Positions 32,662 through 44,600 of a DNA stretch of 64,000 nucleotides are shown in pieces. Made by a program: the position numbers and the translations under genes. Under the pieces are notes generated by a model. The model made no database searches, had not been told where the DNA came from, and saw only the letters and a list, made by a program, of their open reading frames with translations. The stretch is from Plutella xylostella (lineage: Eukaryota > Arthropoda > Insecta > Lepidoptera > Plutellidae): positions 11,110,501 through 11,174,500 of the forward strand of contig NC_063986.1 in the NCBI RefSeq assembly GCF_932276165.1. The letters are read 5' to 3'. The first letter of the stretch is position 1, and each line of letters begins with the position of its first letter.

Positions 32662-35600
32662 ATGGTGTGCAAGGTGGTTCCTACCTCGGAAAGTAAGTTG
32701 TGTTTAACAATTAGAATTAATTATAAGATGTGTCTAGTGGATGTTTAATAATATTGGGTCATCTCAACATTGTTTGCACAGAGTTTCAATTGTGTTAACA
32801 TGCAGTAGAAGAAACTAGGTACATGTGTCTAAACATTATAAATCTAAATATAACAAATCTGAACGTAGATTGAACAAAAGTACCTTATAAAACTGTACTT
32901 ATAGTGTAATTTTAATTAAAAAATATTGATTATATTTAACTTTTTCTTCACATTCTTCAGGCAAAACATTATGAATTAGGTATACCTACTTACCATAGAA
33001 TAACGAGATGATTATACTAAGATTATACTGCTACGGGCATAGCATGTTCTAAATTCGAAAGACTTTCCCTTACACAAATCACCACAAATTTTCAATTTTG
33101 TATACTGAAACACAGGATTTCCGGCCGTCTGGCGCTGGTTTCAATGGCGTAGCGCTGTTCAACAGTCTTCTAGAAACTTATCGGGTTCGAATCCCCGAGC
33201 CGAACTTGTCTTACCCTCATCGTTAAGCTATAAGCGTTTTTTTGTAAAAGTGTCATCATCACAAACCATCATACATGCCCCCACTGCGGGAGCACGGGTC
33301 TCCTTTCGATTAAATAATAAATAATAATAAAAATAAATAAAAATGGGAGCAGTAAAATCACAAAGCAAATACAAATTTGCTTTGTGAGTAAAATAGTAAC
33401 ATTAAAATTAAATAGTGTCACGTGTCACTGCTACCCGTACTAGGTCATCCCTGTATTACAGGCAACAGTGCAGTGAAGGAAGGGTTTTGGCCTAGTCCAC
33501 CAAGCTAGCCGAGTGCGGCTTGGTGGACAGTGTACTTTAAATAAAATAATTAAACTCTGAATTTGAAAGAGAGATATCTGCACAACGATGTGTAAGAAAA
33601 AAAACTACAAGTACTTATACCCTCCCCCATTGGGAGATACAACAAGAGACGTACGTAAGAGACAACATAAAAGTAACTTTTTATTTCTTGTATATGAGGA
33701 ATTATAAAAATTTATAACAACGGCCATTTTGGCATGTCCCTCAACTTCTTTATTTAGTTGCAGGTATATATTTCCTTATATTGATAAAAAATTGCTTTTA
33801 ACTGTAAATATAACTAACTAGCTGTTCCCGCGCGCTTCGCTTCGCCTTAAAAAGTTTTTCCCGTGGGAATTCCGGGATAAAAAGTAGCCTATGTTCTTTC
33901 CCAGGGTCTAGACCGTATGTATACCAAATTTCATTCAAATCCGTTCAGTAGTTTTGGCGTGAAAGAGTAACAGACAGACAGACAGACAGACACAGTTACT
34001 TTCACATTTATAATATTAGTAAGGATTGACTATATTTTAAACTAAAATATAATAAAATCCTGCTTAAACTAAATTTTTCAAAAATATTTTAGTAAGTCAC
34101 CACCCACCATTTTGCCCTGTCCCCAGCATAAAATGAAACTTTAAGCTCAATTTATTCAAAATTTTCTTAAGTAGCCGAACTTTTGGAGTAGTTTTTACGA
34201 AAGATCTACTACACAATTATCGTTCCACATCATTAAAAGTGCGAATAATAGCAGTTTTATATTTTAAATCAAAAACAATTGGTGTCCCTGATTTTGGTAC
34301 TTCCGGAAATGTCGGTTTTGTTACCGCATTTTTTCCTATAGAATATTTACCAAATGCTTATTATTCGTTTTTAAAATATGGCAATATTAAGATCTTAGAG
34401 ATTGCCGCCTTAAAAAAATGAAAAAGGCCACCGTGGGTAGCTCAGTGAGACTGTCTTTATTACCGGTCGAACTGAACCAAATTTGTCGTCAGCTTTGTTA
34501 CTACCGTAATCAATTATTTATTGGTACTTTTCTTACGATAAATTAATATAAAAAGGCATGGTTAATGCTAAACAAATTGTGGTATTTGGTTTATCACTGC
34601 TAGTAACTGAATGGCTCATATATTTTTTCAAAGGTTAGATGGGCGTGTTTTGTTACTTCGGTTTTGTTACTTAGGGTACGGTAACATATAGTTGGAACGA
34701 AAAAGTTACAAAATCGACAGGTTTACATGGCGATTTTATTAACGGAAGTCGGATTGCTATGACTATTTATTTATTGATATTTTTTGTTATAAATGTGGTT
34801 TTTCGAGCGATATAACCCAATTTAGAGTTTAACTCTTTTATGAAGATGTTTGAAGTGAATCTCATGTAAAATTGGGCCCATATTCTAGATTTATCATGTT
34901 CAAATTTTGTGCTGGTGCCATGTAAACCAAGCCCAACATTTTTGTTACCGTCCGTTTTGTAGCTGTCCCTGCATTCTGTTCGAAGATTTTGTGTTATTTT
35001 GTTTAAAACTCTTTACTTTTATATTATTTTTGGTTCTAATTATTTAATCTTAGTTATTCCCCAAACTATGTAAAAGTTATTAATGTGATGTTGTTTAAAT
35101 TCCGTCTCAGACATTAAAAATAATTCTTGATTTGTTGACTGTGGTAACAAAACTGACACATTATTGGATTTTTTACTGATTTCTAAAGAATATATGACTT
35201 TTTCCCTTGATAATGTCATTTATGAAGACTGTGGCTTTCCTTTTAATACCTTAAATGGAAATAATACCTAAAGTTTAATTAATTATTTAGGCCCTAAGAA
35301 TGGTAACAAAACAGAAATTAATTCATACTGACCGTCACATTTTTACATTTTATTAAATAAGCACTAATAATACCGTAATTACACAATAGATTTTAATAAC
35401 TATAGATTATAGCGGTGTTATTTCATTTACTAAAAATATATTACAACACCAAAAAAAATAAACATAACATTTTCATCCGTTGTTATAAATTTTTATAATT
35501 CCTCATATTCATTTAAACTGTTTACAGGATCCCACAGAGGAGCCGATCCGCGTAGTGAAGAATACTCACACACACAAGAAGTGGTCGACTATGAAACTGC

Positions 35601-38600
35601 CCTCGACGCCGCCGGTAAGATTACAATAAATACATTACATAAGTACCTACCTATACCTACACTCACGAGCAATGAAAAAGTTTTGTTCTAGTAACCTAAA
35701 TCAAGTCAATCAGTCAATAAATATATAGAGCGGATGATTTTTATTTATTTCAATAAGGAAAATACCTAAGGGTGGGTTGCACCATTTAACTTTAACTATT
35801 ACAAACGTCAAATCCCTTGACGAGAGAGATCAATCTTCAAGAGATTTGACGTTTGTAATAGTTAAAGTTAAATGGTGCAACCCACCCTAAGTATCTCGTG
35901 TAAATTGACCTGGCAACGGACGACATCACTGATAAAAGTTTCCTCTGTATGTATACTTAAATTTAGTGGTCACCTATCCCCTTAACGACCTACTCTCATA
36001 GTAAGCAGGTATGATAAAATTTCACTCGCATGAATGTTGTGAAAAAAGAAGTATTCTAGAGCGACTAAGTATGGAAATCGGATATCCGACCGGTTTATGA
36101 AAAGAGCTCAACAGGTTGCATGAGAAAGCTGCTGTTGCTTCGGGAAAATCTTGATGATGTATAGTGCTATTCCTTATAAATGACGTTTATCAAATGCATG
36201 TCTGGCAGTTTAAGGGTTTTTTTCAAAACCCCTGAAAGCCAAATTTTGACCCTTTCAGACAAATAGTGGGTAAATAATTTCTACTTATTTCTATATTATA
36301 AAACAAATAGTTCTAAAATAAATTATACTTATTGTTTTATAGAACTTTACTTCTAGATGACACTTGTAAATAGGTACTTACATGATGTTTCAGCTTACTT
36401 ACGATTAGGTGATAGTAACTGGAGCTGATTCAGGGCTCTTTAAAAATGTTGAGATAAAGAACTAGCTGTAGGTGCATTCGATCCCGCCGTCTTAAAAGTT
36501 GGGACATATTTTAAGTTTGAATTGTATGAAGAGTTTCTGTTGCGTTGGGTATCGGATAGTTTTGGAAAAAGACGATTGAGAGAGTCAGTTCGTGTAATTA
36601 ATATTCTGAGTGACGCTCATGGGCAATGAAACAGTTCCAGTGAGAAAATTACCAAATTACTCCTAAACGGAAAAGTCTAGCTTAATGAAGCTGCCTGCAA
36701 TACTCAGAATATTACCTACCAACTAAAACGTATTTAAATATTGTGTAAATTTTAATGAAATGTAAAAAAAATGGTCTTTTAGAGCTAGTATTTTGTAAGT
36801 GGAAATTTTTCATTGGGCGTGAGTGTATTAAACTTTGGCTAACATTGCCATTGTTCATAGATTTTAATTGTTTTTGATATAGTGTAGGTCCGTTTATTTA
36901 AATAAAATATCTCAGGAAAAATGCAGTATATTATATTTGATATTATTGAAATAGAGCACAGTGTAGAAAGTACGAAGTATAAAAATGACGCTTGCACCAT
37001 TTATCGGTAACCAATAAAAGTCTACAAAAAGGAATAAAAGCATAAAAATTGATTGATAGATTGTAAAAGTGTTTGCAGTTGAGAAGAAAGGCCACCGGAT
37101 ATAAACTTGTTGACTAACTTGCTGTAAGGGTTGGTTGTTGGTTCCACTATTATAGGTTCAAGGGTACAAACCCACTTTCAGTAACCTATTTACCTGTACC
37201 TCCTAACAGGTAGGTATTGCTGCACACCTTATGTATTTTTTTCTCTCCATCATGCTCGGGTCGGGTTGGAGTTAGCAAAGAATTTGTAACAAAAGCTGAC
37301 ATGAAAAGGTTAACATTAATGTCTTTATTACGTTTTATGTTTACATGAATTATACCTATTTCTGTTTTAATAACTTCCTAACTCGATCGATCTGCAGCAA
37401 CTTTGTTTTGTTTTTCTATTGTATTTCAGCTAATTACTTCTTTATCGTAGCGCAGTAATACTCGTAGTTCATAGGAGAGGCGATCAATGTCAATGCCATA
37501 ATATACACAGGTACACTTACCTTGTAGTACACACAGGAGGTATAATAGCATACGTTGTTATTTTCGTTAGTTGTGTCGTTGACCTGTTGATATTGTTATA
37601 TCGTCCCGATTACGCAATGTTTTGTGTTTCAGCACAAAGGTAATAAATTGCTGATTGAAAGTGAACTGGACATATTATTATATACATGAAGTTCTCGGTT
37701 CTTTGTAATATTTGTATTTCTTGTAAACTTTACTTTAGAACACTGATAGCAGTGTGGTTCCACTGACACTTCGAGTTCAACTCACGCTATTACCCTACAA
37801 CAGCTAGTTTAAAACCCGTGCCTTTAGTGTCTACAGCACATGCTGAGCTGGTGCATTTTTGACGCCATGGACAGCAACCTTTTAACCAAACTTCATGTTT
37901 CGTATGATATTGTTTGAATTAAATGTTTCTTTCTTTCTTTCCAACCCATGCGCTGAGTACCTACTTTTGGTCTACTTCAACACACACATTGCACCTCTTT
38001 GTTTAACTGTTCTGTATTTATCATCTTTAGTTATACTGTATTATGTTTAAGTGGAACCAATAAATGATCTATCTATCTTTCGTGTTTCTATCTCTGATTC
38101 CTGTCCCTCCCCAGGGTACGGCCACTTCAGCCGGCTGGCTCTCGGCGCGGCTGCCCTCGCCTTCTTCACGACGGGCGTGCAGAACTGCGTCATGTCGTAC
38201 GCGCTGCCGGCGGCGCGCTGCGACCTGCAGCTCGTCACCTACCAGAGCGGGCTCATCATCATGGCCTTCATGTGCGGTGAGTGTGACGTCATCAGCTACT
38301 GCTGGACAGTGTGACAACCCTCGGTTCTAGGCTTCCTCAATCAAGCCATTACCGGCTAGGTGCCTATATGCATGGTCATCGGTCGAGAATTCAATGTTAT
38401 GGCATAGCGTTGTCATCGTCATAAGTCGTAAGCTGCTCGCGATAGCCATGTGTAATTTAAAAGTACCTTTAGCTATAGAATAATTTGAACTCGAGTTAGT
38501 AATACTACCACGAGTCTTTCAGTATTGCTGAATGTTGTTAGCTAGTTGCTTACTGCCTGCAACTATCATTTATTTATTTATTTAATTATAGGTAAAATAC

Positions 38601-41600
38601 ATAAGAAAAAACAAGCTTAAAGATACTACAATAATCCTCGCATGGTGATGCTGTTGATGATTATGTGAACATCATCATCTACAAATCAAAGTAACTACGT
38701 CGGAAGCAATTCTACGCATATTTTTTGTGAACTGATAATCTATAATTAAAAAAATTAAAAAACCGACTTCAAAAAACCACTAAAATGTAAGAAATAATTT
38801 AAGGTTTACACAAATTCTACTCGTATGAGACAGTACAAATATACCTAAGCAGGAACTGTTCTTTTTTGATGTTGGTGCGGTGACAAAGTAATCTGAAGAA
38901 ATATGGCACCAACTTCAAAAAAGAACAGTTCCTGCTTAGGTGTATATTTGTACTGTCTCATACGAGTAGAATTTGTGTAAACCTTAAATTATTTCTTACA
39001 TTTTAGTGGTTTTTTGAAGTCGGTTTTTTAATTTTTTTAATTATTATTTTATTTAATAGTTTTTAGTTTATTTGTAATAATTTTCAATCAAAAGTAAGGT
39101 GCAAATGATACCAAAAAGTCCTACTAATCAATACGAATCATTCAAGCCTAAACACGAAGTAGTTGCTATATACCGTTGAGGAGTTCCCCTGACTGCCTTC
39201 CGTTTCCATCATCAGATCAGCTCAAGGTCACCATCATATTTTTTTGTTATAAGAACTATATTTACGTTCTTAATTTCATTAGAATCGGTTAATATGTGCC
39301 CAAAATGGAAATTCATACCCTGTTTTTACCCCTTTACCCACCCTTGGGGGTGACATAAAATTCTGAAAAAAAAATGGGACCACCTGGGAGCTCAACCCAA
39401 TACAACAAAAAAAGAATTTTCAAAATCGGTTCATAAACGGCGGAGTAATCTGTGAACATACATAAAAAAATATATAAAAAAAAAAAAAGATCCCGACGAA
39501 TTGAGAACCTCCTCCTTTTTTTGAAGTCGGTTAAAAATAGTATGTGACATAGATTTCAGCAAATAAGTAACTATTTATTAGTTAGTGTCAAGTTACTAAT
39601 AAAGCCTTTTCGGTCAGGTTTGTAGAATAACACTGATGCCGAAAAACACCGATTATGTCAGAATTCTCGCTAAAACGCAATACCAACAATTAAAACTAAA
39701 TCATACATATTAGTTTATTGGGTACTGACCAATTTTAAGAGATGTAATGTATGTAACATGTAATGTAACTGTTACACAGCGAGCATTCGTACAGTCAGTA
39801 CGCTGGTTTCCCCGTAACACTGCGTACTGACTGCACGAATACTCGCTGTGTAAAATGTTACATTACACCTCGTAACGTTGGTTAGTACCCACCTGTATAT
39901 TCTCTATGGTTTATTCTCCGAAACTTAATTCCCCTCTCTTCCCACCAGGTGGCGTGGCCAGCGCTTTCTTCTGGGGCGTGGCGGGCGACGTGGTGGGGCG
40001 GCGCAACGTGCTGGCCGCGTCCCTGCTGCTGGACTCCACCGTGCTGATGATGCAGAGCTTCGTCACCGACTACCGCCTGCTATTGGCTGCGCGGTCTATT
40101 AACGGCTTCCTGATTGGTGAGAACTAAGGGGCGCATGATTCCGTATTGGTGAGAACATGTGGTGCACGAAGAGCGACATGGCACCTCTGTAACATGGGCA
40201 GTCAGGAACTGTCGCTTATCTGAACGGCCAATCCTTTTACTACGGTGACAAACCCTAAGGTTGATGTTTGCTTGTCACCAATATGATATCAAAAAGAAGA
40301 GGAAGGAATCGGATCTACTAGTTGCGTAGAACTAAACGAATGCGTCGAAAGAAAATAATTCTTAAGTTTGTGTTTGAGACCGAAACCGGTAGGTCCGACT
40401 CCGGGTACGAAGGTAGCCGGTAGTAGCTGAATGAGGAAGGAGAGAGTGCTATGGCCTTCTGTGAGGCATATGCCCAGCAGTGGATGGAGACTGGCAGATG
40501 ATCACAGTCCACGGCGGATTCTAACACTATACCATAAAATTATATTTGGGGATTGGCAAATTATTTTAGCTATGAATATGATGTATGCGTGTTTGAATAA
40601 CAATCCTAAATGCCTACTTGCTAATTTGTTATTGTTGTTTTGATAAGTAAGCGTATTTTACGTGACATCATTTCGGGGCACAAATATTTAGTTAAGTGCC
40701 AAAGTTGTAATATAACTGTATAATTGTATAACTGTAAAGATGCAGGTAAGTGTTGCTATGTGCTTATGTGAATGCATGTACAGCTACATGTTAATGTACC
40801 TATATGTAGTTGATTACGATATTGTTATTATAAACATCAGGGTATTGCAGTGTTTGTTTTGGTTTTAAGAGCGAGTCGAAAATGTTATGTATTTCTTGAC
40901 ATAATACCTACCTATAGAGTATAGTGCTTACCAGCATTTTGGTCGTCGTAGGTCATAGACTTCTGTGGAAGTTAATCAACGATCTGAATCTCTTCTTAGG
41001 TTCGCCATTTTGAATTATTCAATAATTTGAAGTAGGACCCAATAGAGTACAGCGGCTGGATATACTTACCTAGTAACTACTTTCATTGAGATCTTCAATC
41101 TTTTAGCAATGAAAATGGGTAAGACTATGTTTGGCCGAGGTGTCTGAAATAGTGAAAAAGACTTGTCATATACCTACGCCTTGTGAGTTCAGAGTTGGTC
41201 CCATAATGCAGCTCCTTATGCTATTAGATAGTTACATATAGACCTGGAAACGTGAAGGTCACTGCTATACCTCAACCCTGTACTAAACCCAGTATCCCCC
41301 CACAGGAGCGCCGTCGACGCTGGTGTTCAGCTACCTGTCCGACGTGGTGGGGCGGCGCCGCCGGCAGCTCTACCTCAGCGTCACCGGCATGAGCTTCGTG
41401 GCCGCCTGGCTGCTGCTGCCAGGTACCGTACCACCACCGACACAGTTGTACTAGTACTAGTATCATACGGCAGGAGCTTCGTGGCCGCCTGGCTGCTGCT
41501 GCCAGGTATGTGACAATAGACACCGGTATATTTTCTATCTTGACCTTGACCTAGGAGACGGTTTTTGATTCCCTTGCTAGCCTAGAATGGGGCACAAGAA

Positions 41601-44600
41601 CCGCACGTCAAGGCATGTCAAAAGTTTTCCGTCGCGTTCGTTCTCGAGGCCGCGCGATTTTAATGAGCACGATGCAAAACTTTTGTCACGATGTGCGAGT
41701 CTTGCGCCCCATGCTAGCCCTTGGAGTTGCGGCGACACCATTGATAGTCACTATTGGTCTATTGCGACAAGGGCGCGCCCCGAATCTTTTGTTGGGTATC
41801 ATTAGTACATAAATGACCATGTAGATTATTGTAGATGGTACTTAACTACCTACTTTGATTGGGCTTTGTCATATCTGTGAATTGGTCACCGACGACAAGG
41901 AATGCCAAGGTAGCAGGTAGTAAGGCAAATAAAAGTAGAGTATGGACCGATACAAAAAGTTTGAAATGTATACTCTAAGTACTTTCACCATAACACTAAC
42001 TATGGAAGAATAATTAGGACAAAGATGAAAGTCTATTAAACAAATAAGTAGGTATACTAACAGTGTTTAAGATGTCAATAGCATAATAGCTATCTAGATA
42101 CTAACACTCATGAGTTTAACTGTAGTTAATTAGTTAATGGCTAATACTTGTCAGATGTTGGCCTTGCACTTGCCACTAACTGTAGGAACCAGCGCTTCTC
42201 AAACTGCTTTCAGGTTAAACTTTATTAAATGCCGTAATTAATTAAATGAAATTTACTGATTGATAATTTTTATGACTATAAATTTAATGCCTCTACAGGG
42301 TGTTGCAAAAAGGGTATACTAAGCCGAAACCTACATGTGCAGCATGTTATATCTAAGCCCGATACTGAAATCAGAATTTGAAAATTCGCGAAAAAAAAAT
42401 TTCGTTATCCATAGAAACTTTGTTGGTCACGTGACTTTTTACTATGGGAAAAAAAATTTTTTTTTTCGCGAATTTCCAAATTCTGATTTCAGTTTCGGGC
42501 TTAGATATAACATGCTGCACATGTAGGTTTCGGCTTACTATACCAATTTTGCAGCACCCTGTATAGGTACGTGAAAGTAAAAAAAAAACAAATTGATAGG
42601 CAGTACGTATTAAAAAAGAAACTTTGAGAGCTGCAGACTTTTAACTTTTGCTAGGTCATTGTCACAGAGTTTATTTCCAGATCCCAATTTAAACAATAGG
42701 TACAACTGGTCTACCGATCACACTATACCAATAGTTTCATCGGCATTGGACCAAGTTTTATAGGATAAGCGTAGGCGTGGTCACATAATAAAAATTAGAG
42801 AGTCATGATCACATTTCCGTGTTAGAAAAAAATACTCTGTTGAAAGTATTTTCACTTTTATTCTATCGACATGGATTAAGCTTGACTTAGCAACACGGTT
42901 AACTGCGAGTTATTTTTAGCTCGGTAAGATGAGCTGCACAGCCGGGATAGCTGGCCGGGTGTTGAACCCGGGACCTCCGACTGAGAAGCGTGACTCGCAG
43001 AATTATTACGTAACCACTAGTAGGGGGTGACGATGTAAAACTTTAAATTATTGTATAGTTTTTTTTCATTGCTGTGTTAGTTCCTGAAATGTATCGATGT
43101 AGGTACTTTGGAATTCTCTGAAGCAAACCAAAGCTACATTTTTGTTACTGCGAACTACATAGCAAATTCGGTGTTTATCATAGAGAAAAAAGTAAATTAA
43201 TTATATTATTTGAAGGCGTTAATGTTAAAAACATATATTTTTTTCCACTTACAGCCCTAGCTTGGCTAGTCATCCCCATCAAGTCCTCCCACCCGACCGC
43301 CCTACCAGTCTACTCCTGGCGCCTGCTCCTAGTCATCAGCAGTGTCCCCGGGCTGGTCAGCGGCGCGTGGATGCTGTTCCTGCCAGAGAGCCCGCGCCTG
43401 CTGACGGACACGGGGCGCGGGGACCAGGCCGTGACGGTGTTCAGGATGATGCACCGGGTTAATGGGGGGAGGGAGGAGTATAAGGTTGGTGCATCGAAGT
43501 AGAAAAAAGGCGGAAGGAAGCTCGCTAACTAAAAACTGAAGCACTCAAAGTAAGCCGATTTCATTGTTACGATGAGTCCGACACACACTCAAAGTAAGTC
43601 AGTTCACCGCCATTAACCAATTGCATCGCTCCTACACATCCACACACTCTCATGTCGCCGCCATTGTCGTGCATCATTGTTTTAGTTAGCAAGATTCCTT
43701 CCGCATTTTTTTCCACTTCGATGGGTTTTTGTTTTGTTTTCGTGGGGGTGAAGTTTTGGTGTACTATTTTAAGGCGTAGGTAACTCCCAACCCTCCTACC
43801 GGTCTACTCCTGGCGCCTGCTCCTAGTCATCAGCAGTGTCCCCGGGCTGGTCAGCGGCGTGTGGATGCTGTTCCTGCCAGAGAGCCCGCGCCTGCTGGTG
43901 GACACGGGGCGCGGGGACCAGGCGGTGATGGTGTTCCGGATGATGCATCGGGTTAATGGGGGGAGGGGGGAGTATAAGGTTTGTGTTTTGTTTTGGTGAG
44001 GGTGAAGTTTTGGTGCCAATGCTAAAGCTTGTGATGTTTGTCACTCTTTCACGTAAAGAATGAACGTATTTTCATGAAATTTGAAATGCAATAAGGTAAT
44101 TTCATCAATCGATATCGATATATTTAAAAATACGAGGGCAAAGGGCGACATTTGAAAAATTAGCTTTCAAGAAAGGTAAGATTGACTTTCACTTCCCTCC
44201 CGTCCCGTAATTTATTTCTGGTTTTGCATATTTGCATGAACCTGCGTGTTACAAAAATCTGTCATTATATTTTATTTCGAACGGTTTTCTTAGAACATGT
44301 CAGACAAGTCCTTGGAGGGGCAACGCACCTTCGTCTCCAATCTTTCCAGATGGATGCCGCGGGTTCGATTCCCAGAAATAATTTCTGAACCCATGTTTCT
44401 GATGTTTGATTTCGGGTTCCCAGTAAGGTTTTGAGTGAAGGCCGTTTAAAACGGTTTTATTTTTAATTTCATTTATTTTAAAGATATGTAATTTACATCA
44501 TGCATACTCGTACGTCTGCCACGCCCCCTTGTCATTGTTTTTTTTATTTATTTTTATGCAAGTTTATCGAACTTGATTTGTTTTTGGGTCTTTTAGTTGT

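Noticed and set aside
34421..34480. Possible tRNA (GGGTAGCTCAGTGAGAC)
   Set aside because: It resembles an A box but has no B box or acceptor-stem pairing downstream.
43789..43978. Duplicated exon as a mutually exclusive alternative exon of gene 3
   Set aside because: No AG upstream joins it to exon 5 in frame, an in-frame TAA precedes it, and the exon's first 40 nt are missing.
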